A DNA stretch of 64,000 bases from Mermis nigrescens (taxonomy: Eukaryota; Nematoda; Enoplea; Mermithida; Mermithidae), in contig JAVLUZ010000696.1 of assembly GCA_036768485.1 (NCBI GenBank), forward strand, positions 682,001 to 746,000, given 5' to 3'. The notes under the pieces were generated by a model. That model did not search any database. It was not told where the DNA came from and was given only the letters and a program-made list of their open reading frames with translations. Shown here one piece after another: positions 54,061 through 64,000 of the stretch; within the stretch, counting starts at the first letter, position 1, and each line of letters starts with the position of its first letter. The translations under genes and the position numbers were made by a program.

Positions 54061-54465
54061 AAACAAAAAAACACGGGCAGCGAATTTTTTTATTATCTTT
54101 CTTTTTAAAAAAACTGCACCTTCCAGAAGTGTCCCGTTATAGCTGTAGGGGGTGCACAGGTGTTGGGGGTACCTAAGTATATTATAGGTACGCGCTAACG
54201 CGCTACCTAAGATTATGTAGTGATTGTATCATACTTGCTCAATAATTCACATATTTACTATTTATTCCTCTGAAATATTAAGGGCTTGTGTTTTTTATGA
54301 ATTAGAATTATATATTGCAATATAATCGTATAAATTATTTCTCAACTATGACTGATTATTTATAACATGTTTTTATGAATTATAATATTAATTTTTCCGA
54401 AAAAGTTTTTATGTCTTAAAAGTTATTTTATTAAAACTTCAACTTATTCTCGAAGACAAATTTAG
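54061..54465. other. end of M1 intron 2
   Basis: AT-rich, no gene. It ends with the acceptor-like AAATTTAG before exon 3. Confidence 0.4.
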
Positions 54466-54759
54466 GAATACTTAGCGCCCGATTACCAGATCAAAATTTT
54501 TTCTCGCGACATGTTCAATTCGCTTATTTGGAAAGGCCCCGACGCTGAGAAAATTATTTATCTGTATCATCACGACGATCATTTCGACGTAATTACGCGC
54601 ATGACGGCGTTCGTGGGTCGATCGTATTTTTGTGACAAGTGTAATAAAGGGTATAGCAACCAGGAGGACCACCGGTGTATGAAGGACGGGTGCCCATGCT
54701 GTCGTATGCCGACTCCTTGCCCGTTTGAGGAATGGAAGAAGTGTTCACATTGTAACAGG
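54466..54759 (+). CDS. M1 DNA polymerase B, exon 3 (truncated by LTR-2)
   Basis: 98 codons (EYLAPDYQIKIFSRD...CSHCNR) aligned with M2 45100-45390, including LYHH-DHFD-ITR and the Cys-rich zinc-finger region. Homology stops abruptly after CNR. Either LTR-2 inserted here or an intron starts (AG|GTGTCA). The exonuclease and polymerase domains are outside the window. Confidence 0.75.
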
Positions 54760-55810
54760 TGTCAAGATGATTTAAATAATGTAATAATTAGTACGTGTTT
54801 TGATTACGCATTTATTTAAATTCATTTAAATACGTTATTATTGATATCTAAATTAATGACAAGTTGTTTTTCTTGTTTTATATCGTTAAAATTGCGCTCA
54901 AGCTCTAGTTACATGCGTAATTATGTATATTGTCTTTACTTCTGATTCGCGATTCCTCATTTATGGCCACTTGAACCAAAACTTATTTCGACCACTCAAA
55001 ATACCACTTCAACCCAGCAAAACACTTAAAGAAGATTAGTCTACGCGCCCATTTTCCCAGATTCATGTGCAAATGTCTGCCAATTTCTTCCCGCCAATTT
55101 CCTTTTCGAAATTTTCATTAATTAATGCATGCAAAAACATATACAAAAATATAATGCAGGAATCTTCATGTTTACGCCTTAAACCTTTAAACACCTAGCA
55201 CCTAAAGAAAATTAGAAGTAACTACTTACTCGCTAATTGCAAAATACAATACCCTACTTATTGCCTATTGTATTATACGAACGAAGCGATGGAAAACTAA
55301 TTGCCGGACAATTATAATATTGGCCTGTACGGAAACCACCATCAAACGTATGCAACCAAAATATGACATATTTTGGTCTTGGAGGTGCACTCTTGTTAAT
55401 TAAAACATAATAAAAGTACCCAAAGTACGGAAGCTACAGTAGGCGTGACCAAAGATTAAAAGAAATTTAGTTGAATACTAAAACAAACGCATAGCAGATA
55501 AAATATAACCAACCAATAGGAAAGCGCCAAGTGAGGCAAAGAACCGCCCAAAATTAAAGGAAATAAAAAGAGGAGACACACATGGAAAGGGGTTCGTCTT
55601 CTCTCTCGCTCCTGAAGTGGATCGTTTATTTTATTCTCGCGTGTTTCGACATTGATTATTTTTTTCCGCCTATCATTATCCTTTCGCTCTGTCCGACTGC
55701 CTCGTAAGCTTCTTTGTTAATAGTTGACATTACTACTGTATATTTCCTATTTCACTTAATAAATCTACTCTCACTAAATAAATAGATAACAGCTTACGCA
55801 CGTCGTGACA
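54760..55810 (+). repeat. LTR-2 left LTR (5' edge tentative)
   Basis: Begins TGTCAAGATG directly where M1 polymerase homology ends, and finishes CGTGACA before the primer-binding site, giving TGTC/GACA inverted ends. AAATAAAAAGAGG near 55565 is a weak TATA-like box and AATAAA near 55760 a possible poly(A) signal. The right LTR is needed to confirm the 5' edge. Confidence 0.5.
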
Positions 55811-55815
55811 AGACT

Positions 55816-55834
55816 TGGTGACAGAAGTGGGATC
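55816..55834 (+). other. primer-binding site of LTR-2
   Basis: TGGTGACAGAAGTGGGATC resembles the complement of a tRNA-Leu 3' end with one mismatch. It lies 5 nt after the LTR end. Confidence 0.6.
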
Positions 55835-56272
55835 GAAAAAAAGGTTAAAAAAAGTGGAAAAAAAGTGAACTTATTTTCGAAAAAGGTAAGGACAGTTGTC
55901 CCGCATTCTTACTAAGAGATATTAGTAGGCGGTACTTACTGAATTAAGTCTTAATAAGATTGGATAAGCGTAGCTAAAAAACTGCGATAAGCCAATTAAA
56001 TTTCAAATTTAAGTGTAAGGATTGGATAAGCGTAGCTAAAAACTGCGATAAGCCAGTCAAATTCGACGTATAAAAATAGGTTAAGCGTAGATAAAATAAA
56101 GTAAAGCTACGATAAAGCCTATATAATTACGCGAATATTATTTTAAATAAGTGCATCTTATTTAAATTATTTGCTAATTACGGTAGATAAACCGCAGGGA
56201 TCCCTCTTTTCATTTTGCTGAAAAAACTGTGGCCAGGTTTTTTCAGTTTGGAATAGAAGACGTTATTTTTGA
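55835..56272 (+). other. LTR-2 leader with three-fold repeat
   Basis: Untranslated leader. A GT(A)AGG donor-like site is at 55886. A segment GGATAAGCGTAGCTAAAAACTGCGATAAGCC occurs at about 55961 and 56023, with a diverged third copy at 56079, spaced about 55-62 bp. The leader ends with a pyrimidine run and CAG near 56245 and an in-frame stop at 56270-56272. Confidence 0.6.
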
Positions 56273-59200
56273 TTTGCAAAAATTGATCAAGATAACGGAG
56301 AGCAGAATTCTGAAGATAAAGGTGAAATACAAAGAGAAATTTTTAGTGAGAGTACAGAGAAACTTAATCTTACTGAAGAACAAATAGAAAGTCTTGAAGA
56401 AACTCTTACTGCTCAACAACGTTTACTAGAATCTATTTTTCGAACGACTTCACTAAGCCCACCAAAGTTCCACGAATATAGTACCCCTATTTCTTTTCCA
56501 CGTCCGTCTACGAGTTTAGGTCGATTTACAACGCAGTCAGAGATAGTTCCGGAGACTTCAACCCCTATATTCACGAAGGAAACGGTAAAACAATTCAAAG
56601 AATATTTGTCATTAAAATCTGATAAACCTGTTACTAGAAAAATGGTTACAGATCCAACTCAGTTAGAAACCGCTTTAAAACGAGCTTTCGAAGGTTTTGG
56701 TGAACCTCTAAGACAAGATATACAGGAGCTGAGAGATAATATTAATGAACATGATAATGATGATACTTTTATGCGGTTTGGAAGCATGATAAACGCTCGA
56801 CCCCCAAAACCTTTTTCTGGTTCGTTCGCAGAATCTTTCGAGGATTGGTATGAAAAATTCAAAAAATATATGATATTACAAGGAGCCATGAGAATGCCCT
56901 CGGACTATAAAATTGCTCTTTTAGAATCTAATCTGACAGGCCCTGCTTTCGTTTCACTTATGAATGCCCAAAAAACTTTACGTGAAGCTACTTTTGATGA
57001 TCTAATAGATGCGCTACGTTTAGACTATCCTGAAGATAAAGATGCTGACGTACTGCAGCAAATGATTTATGATTCTCATCAAAAAAGAAATGAAACTGTA
57101 CTAGAATTTTCAGAACGTTTAAAAAAATTAGCTAGATCGGCTTATCCCCAATTAAGTGTGAAAAATCAGGAAGCTATTTTAAAACCAATATTAATTCGAG
57201 GCTTGCTCCCTAAAATCTATGAGGGGATTAAATTTCAAGATTTACCTCTATTCTCTGATGTGGTAAGAAGAGCAACAGCTGCTCAGCAACAATTATTTAG
57301 AGAAACGATACAGAACTACCCAACTTCTCCCTCTCATTCTGATATGACGATGCATAATTTAAGCGTGTTACATAATTCCGAAAATAAAATGGAACGCGAA
57401 TTACGAGAGATCAAAAATTTGATCGAAGGCAAGTTTAAAGAAACACCCGTGCACTGCCGAATTTGCGGTCGCCACAATCATGCGACTAGCGCTTGTTATT
57501 TCCGCCCAAATTCAGGTCCAGTGCCGGCGAACACCGCGTGTTATAAATGCGGCGAAAGTGGCCGACATTTTTCAAGGAATTGCCCATATAGCCAAGGTAA
57601 CTTTAGTAGCAGTAGCACTCGTTTTAATAATAATAATAGTTATAATAGTAGCGTAAATGGTTCAGTTAACCGTAATAGAAATCATATTAGAGGAAATTTA
57701 AATCATCTACCTCCAAACAGAAGTAATGCGCATAGAACTAACACTGTAAATCAACATTATGTGCAAAATAATAATCGTAATGCCCCTGTTAGACCAAATT
57801 ATAATCAAAGGACCCTTGAAAATAATTATCGGCAGAATGCTTCACTTCCAAGGCATCGTTCCCCTACACAAATAAACAGAAATGAAGGAAATGTTCGTTT
57901 TCAAATGAATTTCAATGAATTAGAAAACGACGGAATACAGAAATTAAATGATGAAAATGACAAGTTCTTAGAAATTTTGAATACCGAAGATGAAACCCTT
58001 TTTTCGGAAGTAAATGCTGATAACAGCATAAATTTAATGTTATTAACCCATCCAGATCCGGACGACGAAATCGCGCTGTTAGGCTTCAGGCCTGGCAGCT
58101 TGAATTATGGTGAGCCACCATTCTTACCACAAAACCCTTCGCCAACCCTAGAAAATGGCGGAGGCGATGAAATTCCAAACGAGACCGAAGAAGTCGGCAA
58201 TAGAGAGCAGAATCAAGATTTTGTTCCCTTTGACCCTATTGACACTATCGAATCTTTATGGCAGGAAGAGGACGCCGAAATTTCGAATCTGACCCGTAAA
58301 TTCGACGAAGATTTTTTTACATCCATCGGCTGGATGGATTTATCGTCACCGACCCTCGGAGTTGAAAGTCGCACTTGGAATGACTTGAATACTCCTAATG
58401 CGAATGTTTCAGGCAATCGTCCGATCATTAATGAAGTTGGTCGCGGTCATGGACGGCAAATCCGTTCGATTTTCGAATATTTACCAAGTCCGGGATGCAC
58501 TTGCCTAACGTGCCCGCTCCACGCCGACGAATATCGTCCTGAACCGGCCGGGTTAAAGCGCCCCCGCCGATCGTTGAGCCTAGAGTGCTCAAAGAATACA
58601 ACACCATCGCCGACCGTTATTTCGATCAGCGCAGCATCTAGCAATGCGGAGGACAAGAAACCGATTCAGAAATGGGAGCGTGGTTCAGGTACACCATTTG
58701 TCTTTTTCATGTATAAACTCTTGGTATTTTTAAAATTTCAATTTCTATTTCTACTTTCTATTAATTTATTGGCTCAAAATTTAAAAGTAATACATAAAAA
58801 TCAAAAAGTATCGACGTGTTCGTTGATCGAGGTTTGCATGACTGTACGCTATATATTATTGATGTTTACATTGTCCTTATATGTCGAACAAGCTAAAACC
58901 ATCAGAATGAATATATATAATTTTTCGGAAAATACATTCATTAAAATTTCAATAATTTACCTCATTTTCAAGTTATCATTAAAACATTTAATTTACCCAA
59001 CCCCTATAAAAATCTGTGCATCCTGCGTGTATATTAATTTGTGCATGCTGTGTATTAATTTAACATCGTTTACATTCCATCCCTACAACTTTTTCCAATA
59101 TAAAAAATCGGAAAGATCCAAAATCATAGTTCTCATTAAATCCATCACTAATGAAGTCACGGAATCAATAAAAATTATTATCGACAATTCATCTTCCTCA

Positions 59201-59650
59201 TCGTATAATAATAACCCCCAGAAAGTCAAATTCCTGAAGTTCAGACGCATTATATTGTCTTGCCCTCAAGTTTTCCTAAAATTGAATATAATTCGGGAGA
59301 AAATCCGAGTATGTGTACAAAATTATTTGTCAAAATTTATTCAAACTCGGCCCACGAACTTCAAATGCTTAGAAAAACAAATTTATTATTCAAAAGCTAT
59401 AAATAAAATCCATAAATATGAAAGAAAATCTTTGGGAAAATGTATACAATCTAATATCACTAAATATAAGAATTTCGGCATAGATTACAATGAATTAAAT
59501 CGGTTTCAGACAAGACCGATTCCGAAAACGAGGACGTTTGAACGTCCACTATACCAAGACAAAACCTGCACGTTTGCACGAACGACAAAGGCTCAAAAGC
59601 CTGAATTTTTTAATTTAGATTTAGATATCTTTGTAAATATTTCTTTTATA
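56273..59650 (+). CDS. gag: LTR-2 giant ORF, Gag and linker segment
   Basis: Part of a single frame open from 56273 to the window end. The first in-frame ATG is 56642, but coding-like sequence precedes it, so initiation may use splicing or an upstream start in another frame. A coiled-coil-like N-terminus is followed by a capsid-like region (FEDWYEKFKKYM near 56840). Two zinc knuckles follow. The first at 57455-57496 is canonical CX2CX4HX4C. The second at 57539-57583 is CX2CX5HX4C, one residue longer than usual. Then come an N/R-rich basic stretch, a long acidic linker (57900-58350), a Cys-rich CTCLTCPLH motif (near 58497) and a hydrophobic MYKLLVFLKFQFLFLLSI segment at 58711 before env. No stop codon separates Gag from Env. 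Confidence 0.85.
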
Positions 59651-61420
59651 ATGCGATTAATTGTGTTTCTTTGCATTTTCTTATTATCGACGGCAAGTAA
59701 AACGTTCCAAATTTGTGGAACCAGTAAAAGTGGACATCCTGTTTATTTGCCCCGATCCATTCAATGCACCCCACCCGAGAATATTTTGGAAAAACCAAAA
59801 ATGAAAAATGTGAGTGTATTTATACCCCGAATGAAGCCTGAGAGCGTAACCGCTATAAAATGTATGATATTAACTAGAACTGTTTGCACAAATATGGGAT
59901 TTTTCGGCTCGAAAGGAATTATTTCAGATGAAACTAAAATTAACACCGTCCCTTTTGATATTTGCAAAAAATCTTTCGAGAATAAGCGTTATCAAAATAA
60001 AACGCTAATAAAGGATTCTAATGGTTTTTGGACTACGAATTTGGAATTAAATGTAAAATTTATTTGGTGTTGCGTTGATAAGTGTTCATCCCTCTCTAAT
60101 TTCTTGGTAGAACAAGGTGAAATCGCTAGTTGGGATGGAGATACGCTGATATCTGACCTAGGCGATTTAAGCAGCTGCAGACCTGTTTACGGCAACTGCA
60201 AGACATCTGAAGGTACTGTAATTTGGAATGGCGATATATTTAAAGAAGTTTGCCCTTATGTCCTTAAAGGCACCTACCGAGCATTAATAAGCCTACCATA
60301 TGTAGTCATAGACGATCTTCAATCTGCACTCGTTATTAATAAACTATACACGAAATGCAGTAATCTGCTGAATGTTCGCAGCACTGAGCAAGGCATTCTG
60401 ATACAAATTCATCAGTTTCACGATCGAGAAATTTCCAAAATATCGCAAAATGCGAAAAATTTAACTCAATCGAAGAATTATGATCCCATAAACCTTAAAT
60501 TAAATTATTTAGAATTAAGAATACAACAAGGAGAATCATCTAGCTTTCAACGTGTTTGGTTAGAACTTTGTAGAAATCTTCAAAGACATCTTGATATTAT
60601 GTGGCAGCTAATGTACATAGACCCTACTGTAGGTGCTCGAGCTTTCTTCCAACGCACGGATATAGTGGCGGAGTTTACGGGACAGGTACTTACTCTCTGG
60701 CCTTGTAGAAAAATAAATGCTACTAAAATTTACACCGACCATAGAATTAATCAAACGTGTTATAAATATATGCCTGTACAATATAATGAAGAAATTTGGT
60801 TTTCTCTGCCAGGAAGTATTGATCTCGTTCATTTTTCTGAAACGATTGATTGCAAACATAAAAGAATAGAAATATTTCGATACAAAGATAAGTGGATTAC
60901 GGAATCTGGTATTATCCATGTAACTAATGTTCCAGTGGAATTAAATTGGAAATCTAATTACACTATATTTCAATTTAACACCCCAGCTGTTTTCCATGAT
61001 AAGTTAGCTACTGGAGAACCTACTTTTGGTCTTTTCCGAAACTATTTACATAAAACCGCCTATTTAGAACGTACAGTAAATCGTTTAGTGCATTACACGG
61101 CGCGAATGTCATTAGACCCCGCTGCTATCTACGAAACTCTTGCAGGCGCGGGACAAAGTATTAAAAACACAATAACTGGAGCCGGAATCGCTCTAAAAGA
61201 ATTTGTTGTTGACACACAAACGAGTTTTACCTCAAATTTTAATTCTTTATTGAAAGGTCCTTTTCAGTTACTTATTAATCTCCTACTAATTATACTAGCA
61301 ATCTTGATTTTTTGTTCAATAATATACCTATATATAATGAAAAGAAAAAGCAAAGTCAACGCCATAGAATCTCCGACTACATCGGCCCAAGTGCAAAGCG
61401 AATCAATAGGAGAAAGTCTT
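59651..61420 (+). CDS. env: LTR-2 giant ORF, Env-like segment
   Basis: In frame with Gag upstream and Pol downstream. ATG at 59651 starts a good signal peptide (MRLIVFLCIFLLSTAS), so env could also be made from its own mRNA. The ectodomain of about 530 residues has many Cys (for example WCCVDKC near 60068 and the WPCRK block near 60700) and N-x-S/T sequons. It closes with a membrane anchor (QLLINLLLIILAILIFCSIIYLY in part, about 61268-61335) and a basic tail. Homologous to LTR-1 env and to the relic at 442-2780. The viral glycoprotein class is not recognisable by eye. The frame is intact. Position between gag and pol is highly unusual. Confidence 0.8.
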
Positions 61421-64000
61421 TGGAAATCGCTCAATCTCAATAAGCCAAAAAAAGACCAAAAACTAAATTTAAAAATGCTGAAAGTACGATTTAAAAAGAA
61501 CGTGAAAGCGCAAAATAATGAGCCCTGTGTAACAATTGCGACATTAAACAGCGCTTATCTAAGAACGCCTCATTTAAATGTAATAATCAATGATCATGCG
61601 ATGGCAACGGCATTAGTTGACACAGGAGCCGTATTTTCCCTTTTAGATCATCAAATAGCTTTGAGAATGCCATGCAAAATTTATAAAGCGAACATTAAAC
61701 CTGTAGCAGCTAATGGGGGAATAATTCCTATAGAAGGCGCTACCTTCATTAAAATAAGTATGTATGACGTCAATGAAACGCTTCTTGTTTACACTCAAGA
61801 AAATTGTTCTGCTGATTTGATTCTAGGAACTAATTTCTTGTCACGCTTTAATGATGTTCATTTTAGTTGGCGAAGATCGACTATAAAATTCAAAGAGGAA
61901 AATATTCCATGTGAAGGAATGATTTATAAACCATTAGAAAAACGCAGCGTAGTAACTTTGCAAGAAAATATTATTTTACCACCTAAAAGCTTTACAATGA
62001 CAAATGGACAGGTGCCATCACTGTATGACATTGGAAAAGAGGTTATTTTTACCCCCACTAATCTCGTTGATAATGAAAGAGTATATGCCGCGAGTAGCAT
62101 ATGCCACGTGCAAGATCAACAAATTCCAATTCAAGTTATTAATACAAATAAGTATAGTGTAAAGTTACATGCTAAGACAAAAATGGGTAACATAAATTTG
62201 CATATGGAAGATGAACAAGCTCCGACTCCGATTGTTACGAAAAGTCACACTGATTTAAAGGATTGGATATCTTCTAATGCTAATATTTCACCTAATTTAA
62301 ATCCAAATGAGAAAAATGACGTCATAGAATTATTACTCAAATATCCTAATTTATATGCAAAAGATCAACTTGACTCGGGAGAAACTAATTTAGTTGAGCA
62401 TACGATACATACGGGAGATAACCCACCTGTACGCAAATTCCCTTTTCGAACCTCTCCAAAAGAAAAAGAGATAGTTATTGAAGAAGTTCGAACTCTAGAG
62501 GAAAAAGGCATATTGAGACCTAGCACCTCTCCCTGGTCAACTAATACGGTCTTAGTTCGTAAAAAGGACGGTGGACACCGCATGTGTATCGATTTTTGCG
62601 GCCTTAATAGTGTAACTAAAAAGAACGTGTACCCCTTGCCACGAATTGACGACATACTTGATGCTCTAAATGGAATGCGATATTTTACCTCTCTTGACCA
62701 GGCCAATGCCTACTATGCGATCCCGATAAGAGAAAAAGATAAGGAAAAAACAGCTTTTTCCACTCCCATCGGCTTATTTGAATTTAACTTTCTTCCTTTT
62801 GGGTTGTGCAATGCTCCTGCAACATTTTCTCGACTCATGGACTTAATTCTTTCAGGTTTACAATGGATCATATGCTTAGTTTACTTGGATGATGTTTTAA
62901 TTTTTGCGAAAAACCATACAGAAATGTTAGAAAGACTTGATATATTGCTGAATAAGTTAGATACAGCAAAAATGAAGCTTCGCTTATCAAAGTGTAAATT
63001 TTCATACAAAGAAATAACATTTTTGGGTCATAAAATTTCAGAAGAAGGAATTCTGCCCGACGATAAAAAGATTGAAGCTGTCAAAAACATCCCCAAACCC
63101 ACAAATGCTAAAATGGTCAAATCGTTTTTAGGACTTATTTCATATTACCGGAAGTTTATTAAAAATTGTTCTCAAATTGCTGAACCACTAAATAAACTTT
63201 TACGGAAAACCAACAAATTCATCTGGAAGGAAGAACAGCAAAAAGCTTTCGACGAATTGAAAATCAAACTTATAAATCCTCCGATTCTCTCTCATCCTAA
63301 TTTTCAAAAACCATTTATCCTACAAACGGATGCTTCTTATGAAGGAATAGGAGCCGTTTTGTCTCAGATTAAAGAAGATAATCTAGAACACCCAATAGCA
63401 TACGCAAGCAGAGCATTAAGAAAAGCAGAAAAGAACTACCCCGTAACAGAAATAGAAACATTAGCAGTCGTTGAATTCATTAAGCATTTTCGCCCATATC
63501 TATATCAGCAAGAAGTGGTCGTTGAAACAGATCACACTGCTGTGAAGGCTGTCCTAGAAAAAGAGAATCCCTCGTCTAGAATAGCGAGATGGGGCTTAGC
63601 TCTAGCAGGAATAAAATTAACGGTAATACCCAGAAAAGGTTGTAAGAATATGAATGCGGATGCTTTATCTCGCTTACCACAACTAATTAATCAATATTTT
63701 GATATTGATAAAAACGAAATAATAAATGAAAGTGACAATTCGGTAAATATTATCAAATCAAGTAATTCTCAGGCAGACAATGAACAAATAGAAATAACTA
63801 AACTACAACATAATGATAAAACGTTATTGATAATAATTGAAAACATAAATCAGAATACTGACTACATTCTCGAAAATTCAGTATTGTATAAAATTGAAAA
63901 CAATGCTAAAAAACTGGTTATTCCATATTCACTACGTAATTTAATCATTTTCACTCATCATGACGATGAACTATCTGGACATTTTGGCGCCCGGAAAACA
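61421..64000 (+). CDS. pol: LTR-2 giant ORF, protease-RT-RNase H segment (continues)
   Basis: Same frame as Gag and Env. One retropepsin has the active site LVDTGAVFSLLD near 61613 and DLILGTNFL near 61815. Reverse transcriptase spans about 62420-63040, with SLDQANAYYAI, FGLCNAP and catalytic YLDD at about 62882. RNase H spans about 63300-63690, with TDASYEGIG, EIETLAV, TDHTAVK and NADALSRL. At the window end HHDDELSGHFGARKT begins the zinc domain of integrase. All visible catalytic residues are intact and no stop codon interrupts the frame. With upstream segments, the frame is at least 2,576 codons long. Confidence 0.95.

Larger units (their letters stand above)
41612..54465 (+). other. intron 2 of M1 polymerase gene, enlarged by insertions
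   Basis: GTATAT...TTTAG borders, and exons on both sides are in phase 0 and collinear with the uninterrupted M2 polymerase. It is 12.9 kb, of which 8.5 kb is Polinton M2. The rest holds a foldback MITE, a TA-MITE and a tandem array. It could also be read as an insertion without intron function, but the GT-AG borders fit splicing. Confidence 0.55.
29814..64000 (+). mobile_element. Polinton/Maverick M1 (right end beyond window)
   Basis: The left terminus AGTAGTATAGCCTGTCAGTC closely matches the M2 terminus AGTAGTAATGGCTGTCAGCC and has the 5'-AG typical of Polintons. Gene content confirms the class: integrase, penton-like and major capsid proteins, adenain-like protease, packaging ATPase and protein-primed polymerase B. 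M2 (41639-50104) and LTR-2 (from about 54760) are nested insertions. The right terminal repeat lies outside the window. Integrase and major capsid frames are broken, while the ATPase, TBP-like and several small genes are intact. Confidence 0.9.
54760..64000 (+). mobile_element. LTR-2, retroelement with fused gag-env-pol (right end beyond window)
   Basis: Follows the break in M1 polymerase. The left LTR (about 54760-55810) is followed by a primer-binding site and leader, then one giant frame carrying Gag, Env, protease, RT and RNase H up to the window end. Related to LTR-1 in env and gene order but clearly distinct in sequence. The right LTR is not in the window. Confidence 0.85.

Noticed and set aside
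54759..54766. Splice donor AG|GTGTCA at the end of M1 exon 3
   Set aside because: Not excluded. The LTR edge TGTC...GACA explains the break as well, and an intron here would be phase 2, unlike the other two.

Overview
The window is eukaryotic, AT-rich DNA built almost entirely of nested transposable elements. I recognise no ordinary host gene. GT-AG introns, a mariner element, piggyBac and hAT MITEs, env-bearing Ty3/gypsy-like retroelements and Polinton/Maverick elements suggest an arthropod, probably an insect. The species is not identifiable by eye.

Layout. (1) 0.4-2.8 kb: a decayed retroelement env gene, split by a piggyBac-type MITE. (2) 3.7-4.6 kb, minus strand: relic Polinton protease and major-capsid fragments. 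(3) 5.56-6.87 kb: a dead mariner. (4) 7.75-27.8 kb: a long inverted-repeat (foldback) element. Its left arm is split by a complete LTR retroelement (LTR-1, 8138-21503, TSD GTAC). The env of LTR-1 is split by a non-autonomous hAT element (8-bp TSD), which itself carries a small hAT MITE. The core of the foldback element is a cluster of the same MITE family. (5) 29814 to beyond the window end: a large Polinton (M1) with terminal sequence AGTAGTA. (6) 41639-50104: a second Polinton of the same family (M2, TSD TAAATG) inserted inside an intron of the M1 DNA polymerase gene. (7) About 54760 to the window end: a second LTR retroelement (LTR-2) interrupting the same polymerase gene.

M1 carries a Polinton virion and replication set: integrase with chromodomain (broken), penton-like protein, basic protein, major capsid protein (broken), adenain-like protease, packaging ATPase and protein-primed DNA polymerase B. 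It adds unusual cargo: a core TATA-binding protein (TBP) homologue, an HSP20-like protein, a signal-peptide/Cys-rich/single-TM protein, an AT-hook protein, and a spliced gene for an isolated H2C2 integrase zinc finger. Most M1 genes have their own exact TATAAATA box, generally 24-68 nt before the start codon, and three boxes overlap the stop codon of the gene before. A mobile element with its own TBP and a repeated TATA-box promoter looks like a self-supplied transcription system. This is the most interesting signal in the window.

The second main signal is gene order in both LTR elements. The env-like gene lies between gag and pol instead of after pol. In LTR-2 gag, env, protease, reverse transcriptase and RNase H form one stop-free frame of more than 2,500 codons running off the window end. 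LTR-1 has the same order, plus two consecutive retropepsin domains and several unknown ORFs downstream of integrase.

Many apparent frameshifts lie at homopolymer runs of five or more, so some broken genes may reflect consensus errors. In-frame nonsense codons in integrase, polymerase and transposase show that real decay has also occurred.
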